Notes: generated by a model not told the origin, from the letters alone. A stretch of DNA of 64,000 nucleotides from Holothuria scabra (GCA_037179385.1 CM074187.1:4402001-4466000); one strand, 5' to 3'; counted from the stretch's first letter, positions 1 through 12,368 are shown. A program made the numbers and translations.

Positions 1-169
1 TGGAACGTTTAGGCTCGTAATCATAAGAGTCTTTGTTATTTGTCTTAATTACGACACAGTCAACAATTGTGCCAAACTTCTCAAATGTACTTCTGATGTC
101 GTCCTCAGTTGAAGCAAAGTTCAATCCCCCAAGAAACAGCTTCCTTTCCTTCTCTGGCACTGGGTTATC
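1..169 (-). CDS. RRM1 exon of a second hnRNP A/B-type gene, cut by the window edge
   Basis: Read on the minus strand, a clean acceptor (a pyrimidine-poor tract ending in GCAG at 173-170) opens an exon at 169 that stays open to the window edge. It encodes a short acidic/basic lead (DNPVPEKERK) followed by the start of an RNA recognition motif with RNP2 as LFLGGL, then FASTEDDIRSTFEKFGTIVD. Over the 32 residues from KLFLGGL to DCVVI it matches the RRM1 exon at 62969-63253 at 26 positions by hand alignment, and the acceptor lies at the equivalent place. The loop before RNP1 differs completely (KTNNKDSYDYEPKRS here), and RNP1 itself would lie beyond the edge. This is an old paralogue rather than a recent copy. 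Its upstream exon was not found. Family assignment is firm; expression and completeness cannot be judged. Confidence 0.85.
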
Positions 170-1424
170 CTGCTTTTGTTTTAAGAAAAGAAAAAATTTC
201 AGTCAAAGGCAGGCTTCTTCAAAAGGCAGGGCGCGCACCACTTGTGACACACCACGTGGTTTGGAGTGGCGCAAATAATTACCGGGAAGATATTGAAAAA
301 TTTAACTTTTCATATCTTTCCTGACAAGAATTGTTCTGGCTCAAAAATAGGTACTGTAAATAAATCTAGTACTTCCCACAGACTGACTTAACATACAGAC
401 ACAAGGATATATAATAACGTCTTATTTGTTCTCACACGAGAGTAAAATCACTGTCACTGTTAACATTCATTAGAGTCAGTGCCATGTTGATTTACTGTCA
501 CCGGTGAATCGACAAAAGTTGTTAAGTTTGCGAAAAAATTTGGCCGGGAAAATTGAACAAACTATGCACCATTTTGCATGTAAGCTAAGCCCCTTCCAAA
601 ATGCAAAAATTGTCAAAAGGGGAGGGGGAAACCCCCCTTATACCCCTCCCACCAGGATTGCGACCAGTGGCACATTATGTCAAAAACATTAAAGAATTTG
701 CTGCTGCAGTAAATTTAATTGAGGAAGCCTGGTCTGAGGACTCTTAAAGGTTAGCAAATTACTTTTTCATAGAAATTAATCAACAAGTTATGTCTTGGTC
801 TCAACATGAGGATAATCCTGACAAATCATTTTATGCAAACCATAAACGTATGTAATCAGGGTTTTCCCTGTTTTTAGGGTTTATGTTGCAGCTCCTGACT
901 CAGGCTACATGTGCCAAAGGCACCACCTCACAAATGGGTTCTCACCTATGGTCCCCAATTTGTAAATTGCACTAACTTTATGTTGGTGTGCCAAAGTGGT
1001 TTCACTGTGTCAAATTTCGTGGTAGATATATATCTTAGAGCACAGAATAGTATCATGTACATTACAAATCTATTTTAGCAAGCCGGTACGGTGTCAATAA
1101 TTTTCAGTGTTATTGTACATTTGGCAATAACACAAAGTAAGAATAGTATGAAATAGTATGAACAAATATTTGTTCCTGCTTTATATTTGGTAATATTATC
1201 ATTAATAATTCAAATACTTATATTTTTGCCTATGTCAAAGGGAATACAGAGGAACAAAATAAATTTATCGGCATCAATGCCATTGTGGCAACACCAAATA
1301 TTTGGGCTTGTTATTGCAAAACAGCAACAACCCACAAGCCATTGGATTTCCAAAAACACAGGAACCCATTTGTAGGTTGCGTCACTTTTCACCATGGGAA
1401 TCCAAGGGAACCCACTTTTGGGTT
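170..1424. other. Non-coding stretch, presumed intron 1 or 5' flank of the left hnRNP paralogue
   Basis: I see no conserved reading frame, RNA gene or definable mobile-element ends here. Several GGGTTT/AACCCA words occur near 870-960 and 1320-1424, close to the next element, and may be remains of an older insertion. Confidence 0.4.
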
Positions 1425-3080
1425 ACAGTAGGTTTCATGGTATAACGGTATTTCCGTAAGTACCGGTACGTACCGGTACCGGTATGGTACGGTACCACCA
1501 ACCGAAAGGTACCGAAGTATCATGGAGACTGGTACTCAACTGTAAGGTGAAAATCTTATCCCAAAATTATAGCATTTAAATTAGAATGAAACTAAAATGT
1601 AACAAAAATCCATTTGATAAATGCCCCATGTCTCTTAACATTACAATATAAACAGGGAATAGTCACTTGATAATCATTTTGCACCATTTCAGTCACAAAT
1701 CCCCCCTAAGAATTTCGGAAATTGCCATTTAACGTTACTTTCGCAGAACTAGTACCCTCCACACAAAAAAGGAAATTGCTTTCTTTCAACATTCTGTGCA
1801 ATCTCAGAATGATCCCTGTCAGCGCTAGCCTTCCCGCTCCTTCACACTGTGTTTTTGGACAGACCCGATTAGTCAATTTTGTGGTGAAAATCTTTTCTCA
1901 AAAAATAAAGCAATTGAATTAGAATGATACTTGAATGAAACAAAAACCCCTTTTAATAAATGCGCCCTGTCTCTAAGCATTGCAATACAAACAGGGAGAA
2001 TTCACTTGATAATTGTTTTCAATAGTGCACTATTCCAGTCATAAATCCCCCTAAGAATTTCGGGAAGTGCCGTTTAACGTTACTTCCGCAGAACTTTCGC
2101 AGTACCTTCCACACTAACAGGGCCCTTGCTTTCTTTTGACATTCTGCGCAACCCCCGAACGATCGCTGCTCATCAGCAAATGCTTTCACATGGTGTATTA
2201 AGAATAGATACCGTGGGTTGATTGATTGAATTCACTTGGATTACGATAGCACACAACATTATACGAGTGAGAAATTCCTTATAAGCAGGCGAAGAATCAT
2301 AGCATTGCAAGCTCTGACATGAACGTTGCATCGACCATTTCTGATTCTAGAACACAGTGATGTAAGGGGTCTGCTCCATAACGCTCACTGCCTGAGGAAG
2401 AAAAACTTTGGTACGAACGCAGCGAACGTTCTTTCAGAAATTTGGCTCGTGTTCAGTTCACCTGATCAACTCACTTGCTTTGTTGTATTAATAGCTACTG
2501 AAGAACAGTAGTGTTATTGTAAGAGGATTGGTGCGCGATATGCATTCGTAAATTCAATCATGAAGCTTTATGATTTAGTTTTGATAATGATAACTTGGCA
2601 CAAAGAAAGCTTGATGAATCAGTATTTTATGGAAATATTTTTGTAAAGTTCCACTTAATAACTTTTGGTTATACTTTAGGAGGGGGGATTGTCATTATTT
2701 GCAGAAATTATTTTTGCAATCTTCTTTACAATTCTGAGTGCTCTTGTCATCTTGTGGGGTCTAGCTCCGGTGCTGAAGTGCAGTGCTGATTAACTGTCTG
2801 TCCCGTAATTATCGGAAGCTAAATTTGCAGAGAGGTCATTTCTTTTTCTGTTTACTGATTTGTTGAGTGTGGGGTGACTAAATGTTATAAAAAATACTGA
2901 AACAGGAGGCAGGGATTATCAGAAGACTTCAGTTATGTCAATGCATGGTATTTTTACAGATATTTTGCATGTGATACATATCCTACTTTTTCATTCTTCT
3001 GGTACTGGTACTTCGGTATTACCGGTACCATTTGTGGTGGTACCAACGGTACCAATTATCAGTGGTACCGTGAAACCCTG
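1425..3080. mobile_element. Non-autonomous DNA transposon with TACCGGTA-rich ends, copy 1
   Basis: This is the same element as the one at 43771-45485: the two align along their length, including the ends. The left end reads GGTTTCATGGTA and the right end, reversed, AGGGTTTCACGGTA. Just inside both ends are dense TACCGGTAC words. An internal segment of about 330 bp is directly repeated (about 1545-1850 and 1885-2165). No transposase frame is present. The target duplication is imperfect: TTTTGGGTT lies at 1416-1424 and again at 3081-3089, but the left copy is offset a few bases from the expected end. The exact left border is uncertain by about 5 bp. Confidence 0.75.
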
Positions 3081-3089
3081 TTTTGGGTT

Positions 3090-3946
3090 CTGTTAAAAAA
3101 TGCATGGGTGGTAACTGATTGGTGGTAACCAGTTTTTGGGTACTGTGGTTTCATCACAGGACCACCACGCAATGGGGAATAATCGCTCCCGTGAAATCCT
3201 ACAGCCTGAACCCATATAACAAAAGTTTGTAAATTTACCACATTTCTTTACAATCATGCACATTCTTAATGAACACTCTGGTTTTTCACCTCTAACGTTA
3301 GAGTCACAAAAATATATCCAGAATGAATATTTTTTTTTTTTGTGGGAAAAAATTCCTTCAAAAATTCCACTGAAAGTCCCTTGCAGCATCCCTTTCATCA
3401 CCTTCCATTTCAGGGACATCCATTTCTACTTTGATTAATTCTATCATTTTTAAAACAACCTTTACCTTTAGAACTTTTGAAAATGTACATTTAGCTAGAT
3501 CCAACATATCTATTCCTGCCAAGAACCATTCACTGTTCATGAGTTGGCTTTTTGGTACAGCATACAATACCAGGTTTTCATGATTCTGGGAAAATTATGG
3601 TGTCTTACACACACCAAATTAAACAGCAAATCACATATACAATGAAATTTGTGGCTGTGTCATGTAAGGTGGGACATTTGAGCATGCATTTAAAAGCATC
3701 CATACGTTTGTCTGCTAACCCAAGAACGGAGTGTCTCGCAAATCACCATTTTCTTTGTGCATACTGAATGACTGTGTCTATTTAAACACAAAGAACAACT
3801 ATCTTGTTACAGTGAGAGAAGTCAAAGCAAATTTGCATGTACATGTGAACCATGCCAAACAATAGCAAACCATAGCAAACAATTTATTGCACAGCTGAAC
3901 TATGGAGCTTCCCAAAACTGGAACTAGTTGATTTGGAAGTTGTGAC
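3090..3946. other. Unassigned intergenic or intronic stretch
   Basis: Holds a short T-run near 3331 and no gene or repeat that I can define. Open frames on both strands here are short, lack family features and overlap one another. Confidence 0.35.
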
Positions 3947-3950
3947 TCTT

Positions 3951-4786
3951 GGGTCATTCCATGTCAAATCACCGGAGGCTGTTGCTTCTGACTCGAAAAA
4001 TTTCCAAAATATTTGTGTGTAGACAGTGATGAAAAAAGCATATCCTGAAATCTGCAGCAAAATTTCTCAAATTTTGACCAAATTAAAATTCTTTGAAATT
4101 TCACAAATCAATGGCAAAATGGAATTTCAGCTTTTTTGTCAATTTTGAGAACCAATTTCTCAGCAAATACATAACCTACCAGCCTAGCCTGTAATGATTT
4201 AAACATAATTAACTATCCCATAGAACAGTTTGCTACAACAGGTTTGGCATTTTTAAGGCAACATTTCTTCAAATTGAAACAATAGAAATCCCTGAAAGTT
4301 TTATCCTGTATTCTCTATGTACCAGATAACTATCTCAAGAGATAACAGGGCTCTGAGTATTACACTAACAGAGATATTGATCCCTAAAATTGGCCAACTG
4401 TATGATGAAAATAGTCAAAAATGCAAATTTGGGCCACTTTACAAAGCCATCAATTCCACAAATCAACATTTTAAAAGCTTCATATTACAGAAACCTGTTC
4501 TAGGGGTTAGTTTCATTGTGTTTATATCATTACAGGCTGGTGGGTTATGTATATGCTGAGAAATTGGTCCTCAAAATTGACAAAGATGCCAAAATGCCAT
4601 TTTGCCTCTGATTTGCGAAATTTCAACCAATTTGAATTCGGTCAAAATTTGACCAAAATTTTGACTAAAATTTTCCAAGATATCCTTTTTTCATCACTCT
4701 CTACACATACAAATATTTTGGAAATTTTTTGAGTCAGTCGAGCAAAAACTTCATCAAAAAATAGGTGATTTGACACGGAATGACCC
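3951..4786. mobile_element. Foldback-type DNA element, 836 bp, with TIRs of about 260-280 bp
   Basis: The left end starts GGGTCATTCCATGTCAAATC and the right end is its reverse complement with one change in that stretch. The arms pair, with scattered mismatches, for most of the element: left arm to about 4205 and right arm from about 4510, both containing the CAAAATATTTGT and CATAACC..CCAGCCT blocks. The 4 bp TCTT flanks both ends (3947-3950 and 4787-4790), consistent with a 4 bp target duplication. There is no coding capacity. I cannot assign the superfamily. Confidence 0.8.
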
Positions 4787-4983
4787 TCTTGCATAATTTT
4801 CAAAATAGGAACCTAGAGATATGGTGGTAAGGGGCATTAACAATCAACGAAGACTTTAAATAGAACTCTGGAAGAAATCACAGTGGGGACTGGGGAATGA
4901 TCCCTCAAGTGTTCTCTATCCCCTGGCAATAGAGAATTCGCTGTCTGTTGCCTGTGCCTGCACTGTTGTGCAATACATATTGT

Positions 4984-5190
4984 TTATAATATAATATAAT
5001 ATAATATAATATAATATAATATAATATAATATAATATAATATAATATAATATAATATAATATAATATAATATAATATAATATAATATAATATAATATAAT
5101 ATAATATAATATAATATAATATAATATAATATAATATAATATAATATAATATAATATAATATAATATAATATAATATAATAATAATAATG
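4984..5190. repeat. (ATAAT)n pentanucleotide microsatellite
   Basis: About 40 nearly perfect units of the 5-mer ATAAT run without interruption for roughly 195 bp, then degrade into AATAATAAT. Frames of about 90-100 codons across it are artefacts, because a 5 bp unit with no stop in some frames translates to a short repeating peptide. Confidence 0.97.
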
Positions 5191-5687
5191 TGCCTGCAGG
5201 CTGACATTTGAGGATATTGCAGAATGGAAAAGAGATAATTTCATGTCAGTTTCCACTTGGTTATTACTATTTGTGTTTAATAATTATTTATAAATTCATC
5301 CTAACAGTTATTTCAAATTGATTACAGGTAAATATGGGTAAATTTTTTTGAGTAATGGTATTTTTTTCAAGAAGCGGTGTTAGCAGCTCACGAAATATTT
5401 TCGATTTCTTTATTTCATGTACCTCCAGTACAGGGTATTCATTTAAATACCAGTGCACTTCTCAACCCTATTTGGGGAAACTGTTTTTAAAATTCATGAC
5501 ATCACATGGGAATTGCCCTGTATGACTCCACTTCTCCCATTGGATAGTCTGTTTTCAAATCTGTCAACAATGTAAGGATGAGTGTTGTACTAGTTGTGCC
5601 AGTACGTGCCCTTGGTTGAGGTGGTTACACTTTGCTAGCTAAATATAAAATTACTGAAAGCAGAACTATCCAATGAGGGAACCGGAT
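5191..5687. other. Unassigned stretch between microsatellite and transposon
   Basis: No gene, RNA or repeat boundary recognised. Confidence 0.3.
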
Positions 5688-5695
5688 GGGTACAG

Positions 5696-7519
5696 TAAAG
5701 TGTAGCGGTATTGCCTGTGAAAAATATCGATATATAGGTCCGAAAATACCGATAATACCGGTAATATCGGTATTTTTGCAGAATACGTAGGTGCACACAC
5801 TTCATGTGTGTAGGAACGAAGTTCGAAGGTTATTCCTTGCCCCATAATCCATATACGAGACAAACAAAGGTTCGCAATTTCATGTTGATCGGCAAAAATC
5901 AATTAAATGTGTACAAAGAGAAAAGATGAAATATTAAAATGTCTGTTTAGCCTTACTTCTCTCTCTTTCATTTTATTTGTCACAGGGTTCCCGCCCAACT
6001 CTCCTAAATTGCCCGCAAACTGTATACATAAACAAACTGTGGCAGCTTTTCCCATACAGGCCGCCGGCCCTCGCAGTAAATTCAAGCAGCAATAAACACT
6101 ATAGAGCTCTGACAGCATAGCTGCAAAGTTTCTCTGATACCTAAAATACCGACCGATATTCTGGATATCAAATATGTGCTTCGGTATTATAGTCGACTAG
6201 TTGAAAGAAGTCGGTATCACATCACTTAACATACCTCTGTCAACTGCCTGATCAGCAGTGATCGATCCCGCGCTTCAAATATTATTCCACAAGCCGCCGC
6301 GCCCGATCCTACGAACACTGCACTGTTCCAGTCCGTTGTCAAAATCCAGGTACCATGCACTCTGTTGCATCGTATCAGCTCTTTAGCTGCTCTGCACTGT
6401 TGCCTTTTCCAGGTCCGCGATGTGAAAACTTGCCCATATATTTTAAATCCCATCTTCTACGCAGCAATATTTTACAGAGTTTGCCCCGTCCTAGTTCCAA
6501 TGACATTTTTTAAACGGCAATGCAAAATATTGCGGGCTAAAAAACTTGCCAAATTCGATCAAAGAAACAAATTACTTATGGAACTCTGTATCAAAAATCC
6601 CCCTGTATCAAAGTGGGCAGATTCAGCCAAGGTTAACTGCTAGAAATGCACAGCCTGTTCAACCACATGTTTGCATGTTTGCACATGTACAGTGTATACA
6701 CTTACGTTGTGTTTTACATGCAGCAAATTCTCGCGCTAACGAAGGATTGAGTTGCTATACTAAACCTGCATTGACTTTAACATTCACTGTAGTAGCCTGT
6801 GGTGGATTCCCACATCTAACTTGTACAGAAGAATTTTGCAAAAAGGTTACGTTCTTTTCGCCCTTTGTGGACACATCGCGAAGGCTTTACAGTACCATTT
6901 GAATTTTACCTAACAGTAAGACTGATTGATATGTAAAAGAAATTGACCCGTTAAGTTTTGAAACGCAGGTACTTGCAGTCAAAAATATTTTTGGAAAACA
7001 TCCGTTAAATTGATAGGCCCATGAACTTGGACACTCTTATTGCGCCATTACGTATACACCGGCGTACACAGACACTGCCGATGTACGTAAACAAGTGCAT
7101 TGAACTATTCCACTGAGCAGATCGTTGAGTATACAGCGTGAGCTGAGCTGCTGCAGACTGTCAATATATACACAGTACATGAACAAACAGCTCTGTGACT
7201 GGAAAGGTCACGGAGAGGTGAACCTACACATCTCGTAGCTCTCTAGTCTACTCTACTCATTGAAAACTCTTAGTTAATTGGTGGTTTGGTATCGGTATTT
7301 TCTCGTATCTGTCATGAGTCACTGCTGTTAAATATCAGTATTTGTGTTGAGTGTCTATATTTTGGTTGAATCGGTATTTCAGTGAGTAGGGGAATATCGG
7401 TATTAGTTCTTTATATAGATTTAACTATATACCCATATTTTTGAAAACGCATATCGACGATATTACTAAGGTGGAAATACCGACTAAAACCGGTAAGATA
7501 GATATACCACTACTGCTTA
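5696..7519. mobile_element. DNA transposon remnant with 8 bp target duplication (hAT-like by duplication length)
   Basis: GGGTACAG occurs directly outside both ends (5688-5695 and 7520-7527). The left end reads TAAAGTGTAGCGGTAT and the right end, reversed, TAAGCAGTAGTGGTAT. Subterminal regions on both sides carry repeated ATACCG / ATATCGGTAT words, resembling but not identical to the TACCGGTA words of the 10 bp-duplication family. No transposase frame is visible within 1.8 kb. An 8 bp duplication is typical of hAT elements; the first bases fit the loose hAT end consensus on the left side only. Confidence 0.6.
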
Positions 7520-7527
7520 GGGTACAG

Positions 7528-8301
7528 GGAAATTCCCATTACCTAGTGTGACCCCATGAGATTTTTCCACGAATGATCCAGTTCGTTTTTATCACTGAAT
7601 TGGATGAGATAATTTTTGGATTTGATGTGAGGTTTTTTGACAACTCAACGTTTGTTTTCTTTCATCAGAGAAAGATGTAGGAACTTTCCTGAGAGATTTG
7701 AAATCTAGCCCTAGTAGCCTATAAAGTGGAAATCATCAAAATTTTTTGAGTGAAGCACTGCACTGGTGTATGGCAATCTGTGCTAACTTGTATTCTCTAT
7801 ATAGCTTAGCTTGGAGTGAATGCAATTCGTTCACCCCAATTTTAGAAGTCCTTCAAACAGTTGAAACACTAAAATATTGTCCAAATTTTGTTATCACTGT
7901 GTGAATATCTTACGTACATTTCTTGAAAGGTGCACAACTTTGTTACGTCAACGTCAATCTTACAGGAAAGGTGGCCAAATCAAATTTGTTGGACAAATTC
8001 CTGTCACTGTTTACACAAGTAGCCCAGTCCTCAATTCGTTGACTGTGACTGTGTTGTTCCTTAAGAAATATTGCCTGTTAGAAAAACTCAAAACAGACTT
8101 AAAAACTTCACGTCAGCTTTAAACTTCTCATAGGCCTGTGCCTATCAGAATATGGGTTACAATTTTTCTTTGACTTTGGGCTCAACAGGGCTGCAAATTA
8201 TCTGTTAATTCACTTACTGTGGAATAGAAGGCAAGGGGAAGTTTCCCTGTCTGGCTCATTGAATCCATAAAGGATTTAATCAGGTGAAATTTTGAATGCA
8301 T
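7528..8301. other. Unassigned stretch
   Basis: No supported gene. A small open frame at 7877-8122 has no recognisable domain, and I do not call it. Confidence 0.3.
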
Positions 8302-8604
8302 TTAAAGGGCCAAAACTCTCACCCCAAACTACAGTTTTGGAACCCGGGTACCGAAATTCTCAATTGCCTCAGCTCTTTGACGGACAGCTAATTCAAACAA
8401 TGCCGAGTGCCAAAGCTTATATTACACAGCATGAATGGTACTGAGAGTGTTTTGATTATAGAAATTTAAGTTTTTCTATACTCACCCTGAATCTATAAAC
8501 TGAGATTGTGTCTGGATGAGGAATTTCAGACAATTATGGGAGGGGCTTCAGTAAGAAGGTTAGGAGAATTGGTACTGTTTGCGGTGAGAGAACTGGGTCT
8601 TTAA
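8302..8604. mobile_element. TTAA-flanked MITE, full-length copy
   Basis: TTAA occurs at both ends (8302-8305 and 8601-8604). The ends are inverted: AGGGCCAAAACTCTCACC on the left, and on the right, reversed, AGACCCAGTTCTCTCACC. The interior carries CTGAGATTGTGTCTGGATGA and AGAAGGTTAGGAGAATTGG, which recur in other copies at 17099, 29007 (reversed, partial) and 62168. The flanks also show GCAT on each side, so a 4 bp duplication outside TTAA remains possible. Confidence 0.75.
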
Positions 8605-8704
8605 GCATGTCCTTAGTAAGCATGCATATTTTGGTGATTCAGACAGCCTATGTGGTTCTAAACAAAAATTTCAAGCGAACGAATCCTGGAGTACTACCGA
8701 ATTC

Positions 8705-8714
8705 GGGTCCACTT
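8705..8714. repeat. Left target duplication of the outer 10 bp-duplication element
   Basis: GGGTCCACTT here matches AGGTCCACTT at 14845-14854 at nine of ten positions. Confidence 0.75.
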
Positions 8715-10055
8715 AAGCTTTCACGGTATTCCAAAAAAACATAACCGGTATAATCAGACATCTAATTATTGTACTTCGATTATAACCAGTTTTTTCCCCG
8801 CACATATTACATTTAGTTCCTAAGTTGACATATGTGCTGTATGTAGCAAGCAAGTTACGTACATCTTTGTATCCGTAAGCCAGCGGGACTGGATGCCTCA
8901 GTTGCGGTACTTGACTGGTAATTATACTACAATTTACTAAAAGCAAAGAACCCTTTCTATTTATGCTCTCGGGCTCAGCTATATAAACTGCAAACAATGT
9001 TCATAAAATATGTGCCCGCAATGTATGGAAATCAGGAACGGAAACTGAATTTTTTGTTTATAATCCCCGCCCTGGCCCTCCCGCTGGCTAGCTCTCCATC
9101 AGTGCTTAACCCGCCAACAATCGGAATGTGCTTATTGTCCGTGTTTTTCCCCTACGTGCACAGGTCTGCTCTACTTCAAACTGAGCCCTAAAATTTTCTG
9201 CTTGGCTAATAAAACAAAAGCATTGAACTTTCACGGTAGAACCTGCTGTACACCAAAGTGTTATATCCCTTCATTATTCGTTTGTAGTCCTAAAATTATG
9301 CTTGCTTTCATTCAACGATCATTCTAAAACTTTTCAATGAGAGTTACATGGACCATCGGGATTTACACAGGTCGCCCGATTTCAACATCAGGGATCGACA
9401 AAACTACGCATGTCCGTAGGGACGGTAGTATAAGCCATACTAAAATCACGCAAGTGGTGCACTCCAGTTAGCCACGATATCTGCAAGTTTCTGCGTAAAA
9501 CGTTACTATTAATCACTGTCAGACAGCTTGCGTGCAAGAAGTGATGTACATATTGCTGCCGACACATATGTGAGCAGTATTGTAGCACACTACGTGACGA
9601 TATCAAATTAGGGCTGCACGCTGATGAAAATTTCAACTTCAGAAAACGAAGTGCAAACAACTCTCCAACTTAAACATAATTTCTAAGGACTCTCTTCATT
9701 CTCAGACTAGGAGAACGCTTACCAAATTGGCCAAAAATATTAGTCCATTATCGGGGGCAATCATGTAAATGAAGTGATTTATTTGCATGTGATATTTTCA
9801 AAGATTTGGGTAGTAGATTTGGGACAGGTAATATGATGGAGCGCGAGCACCCCGGTAACCCTGCAAAACACATTGCAAATGATCTACTCTCATGGAAACA
9901 CAAAGGATCCTGCCGCCGATGAGTTGCACTGTCAACTAGGACGAGATAGTGCTGTAACTTACATTTTTATGATTATTTCACAATTATTCACAATTATTTT
10001 CGATTCTTACGATATTGCCGATTTTTTCGATTATTCTTCAAGGCAATAATCGAAC

Positions 10056-10063
10056 CAAACCGT
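10056..10063. repeat. Left 8 bp target duplication of the Merlin element
   Basis: CAAACCGT directly precedes the left terminus and is repeated exactly at 14781-14788 after the right terminus. Merlin elements are known to make 8-9 bp duplications. Confidence 0.9.
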
Positions 10064-10456
10064 GGATCTTGTCCCAGATCTTGCCGGTTCGTATACATTG
10101 GATTATTCCATTATATATAAGGTGTCCATTGTGTGCGCATTAAGTGTGCACACAATAGCAGTCTGCATTACGGTGGTGCGGTAACGTTGTACCATCAAAG
10201 TCAATATGCTATCAATAAGAAGATTAAACGGCATATTTCATGTAATAAACACTGGTATATTTCTGTTTCCAACAGGTGATATGCAAGAAACCTTCAAGGA
10301 GTTCATCAGATCATCGAGCAAGTGTAAAGGATGATAATTGTGTCAGACATACATAGTCTTTTACAGACAGCCGTTTTATTTCTCAACCATGTAGGTGATG
10401 GGCTGTTGCTGGTGGTTTTGTGTTACTGGTCATGCTTGGGTGTTGGTGTGCTATTG
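10064..10456 (+). repeat. Left long terminal inverted repeat of the Merlin element
   Basis: Pairs with 14404-14780 with few differences; shared blocks include CCATTATATATAAGGTGTCC, GGTACAACGTTACCGCACCA (right-arm strand) and CGGCTGTCTGTAAAAGACTA. Pairing weakens near GCTATTGTCT, just before the satellite array starts. Confidence 0.88.
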
Positions 10457-11958
10457 TCTATGTTATGAACACGGCACAAGCTATAAATTGAGATAAATTA
10501 GAATTCGACATTGGTTATGTTCTATTTAATTTGTAAAGATTTTTAATAACCAACCAATGGTCTAGGTTGTGAACACCGCACAAGCTATAAATTGAGATAA
10601 GTTAAAATTCTGACATATTCTATTCAATTTTTAAAGATTTTAATAACCAACCAATGGTCTATGTTATGAACACCGCACAAGCTATAAATTGCAATGAAGT
10701 TAAAATTCCCGACATATTCTATTCAATTTTTAAAGATTTTAATAACCAACCAATGGTCTATGTTATGAACACCGCACAAGCTATAAATTGAGATAAGTTA
10801 AAATTCCCGACATATTCTATTCAATTTTTAAAGATTTTAATAACCAACCAATGGTCTATGTTATGAACACCGCACAAGCTATAAATTGAGATAAGTTAAA
10901 ATTTTATATATTCTATTCAATTTTTAAAGATTTTAATAACCAACCAATGGTCTATGTTATGAACACCGCACAAGCTATAAATTGAGATAAGTTAAAATTC
11001 CCGACATATTCTATTCAATTTTTAAAGATTTTAATAACCAACCAATGGTCTATGTTATGAACACCGCACAAGCTATAAATTGAGATAAGTTAAAATTCCC
11101 GACATATTCTATTCAATTTTTAAAGATTTTAATAACCAACCAATGGACTATGTTATGAACACCGCATTAAGCTATAAATTGAGATAAGTTAAAATTCCCG
11201 ACATATTCTATTCAATTTTTAAAGATTTTAATAACCAACCAATGGTCTATGTTATGAACACCGCCTAAGCTATAAATTGAGATAAGTTAGAATTCCCCGA
11301 CATATTCTATTCAATTTTTAAAGATTTTAATAACCAACCAATGGACTATGTTATGAACACCGCACAAGCTATAAATTGAGATAAGTTAAAATTTTACATA
11401 TTCTATTCAATTTTTAAAGATTTTAATAACCAACCAATGGTCTATGTTATGAACACCGCACAGGCTATAAATTGAGATAAGTTAAAATTCCCGACATAGT
11501 CTATTCAATTTTTAAAGATCTTAATATCCAACCAATGGTCTATGTTATGAACACCGCACAAGCTATAAATTGAGATAAGTTAGAATTTTGACATTGGTTA
11601 TGTTCTATTCAATTTTTAAAGATCTTAATAACCAACCAATGGTCTATGTTATGAACACCGCACAAGCTATAAATTGAGATAAGTTAGAATTCCCGACATT
11701 GGTTATGTTCTATTCAATTTTTAAAGATTTTAATAACCAACCAATGGTCTATGTTATGAACACCGCACAAGCTATAAATTGAGATAAGTTAGAATTCCCG
11801 ACATTGGTTATGTTCTATTCAATTTTTAAAGATTTTAATAACCAACCAATGGTCTATGTTATGAACACCGCACAAGCTATAAATTGAGATAAGTTAGAAT
11901 TCCCGACATTGGTTATGTTCTATTTAATTTGTAAAGATTTTTAATAACCAACCAATGG
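10457..11958 (+). repeat. Satellite array inside the Merlin element, 15 tandem units of about 98 or 105 bp
   Basis: Each unit runs from TCTATGTTATGAACACCGCA through AAGCTATAAATTGAGATAAG to AATAACCAACCAATGG. Unit ends fall near 10560, 10657, 10756, 10854, 10950, 11047, 11146, 11245, 11344, 11440, 11538, 11642, 11747, 11852 and 11958. Unit 1 and units 12-15 are long and contain CATTGGTTATGTTC. Units 2-11 are short, having lost about 8-9 bp there. The first and last units share a TTTAATTTGTAAAGATTTTT variant. In long units CATTGGTTAT and AATAACCAACCAATG can pair as a hairpin. Confidence 0.95.
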
Positions 11959-12048
11959 TCCGTCGGCATGCGCATTTAATGGAGGAATAAATGCTGTTAC
12001 AATGTTACAAACGACGCTACGCTAATCAGCCACCGAATTACATCTTAT

Positions 12049-12147
12049 GCAATAATCGGATTAAATGTCGGCATGTACACAAGGTGACTGCAGTGGTCAT
12101 AACTAATGCACACAATGATATTGTCAATTATGATTAGTGATAAGTAT
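12049..12147 (+). repeat. Subterminal direct repeat, copy 1, upstream of the transposase gene
   Basis: This segment, starting GCAATAATCGGATTAAATG and ending TTAGTGATAAGTAT, recurs at 12195-12293 with scattered changes. Both lie between the satellite array and the transposase promoter and could hold regulatory or transposase-binding sites; that role is inference. Confidence 0.85.
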
Positions 12148-12194
12148 CAAAATGGAACAGATTATACATCCACATGCCCGGAGGAATCAATGCG

Positions 12195-12293
12195 GCAATA
12201 ATCAGATTAAATGTCGGCATGTACACCAGATGACTGCGGCAGTTATAACACAATGCACACAATGACATGTCAATTACGATTAGTGATAAGTAT
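12195..12293 (+). repeat. Subterminal direct repeat, copy 2
   Basis: Second copy of the 12049-12147 segment; it shares the GTCGGCATGTACAC and ATTAGTGATAAGTAT blocks. Confidence 0.85.
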
Positions 12294-12361
12294 GAAAAAT
12301 TGAAATGAACTTTCAGTTTGGCTTACTTCAAGATGCAAGAGTGAGTCGATTGATCAATGTA

Positions 12362-12368
12362 TATATAA
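12362..12368 (+). promoter_or_regulatory. Probable TATA box of the Merlin transposase gene
   Basis: TATATAA lies 50 bp before the transposase ATG, which leaves room for a start site about 25-30 bp downstream and a short leader. No other good TATA box is nearby on this strand. Confidence 0.55.

Noticed and set aside
4905..5256. Minus-strand frames of 90-100 codons with a repeating Tyr-Ile-Ile-Leu peptide
   Set aside because: They are translations of the (ATAAT)n microsatellite.
10457..11958. CRISPR-like array of regular repeats
   Set aside because: Units are contiguous without unique spacers, and the context is a eukaryotic transposon; this is a satellite array.
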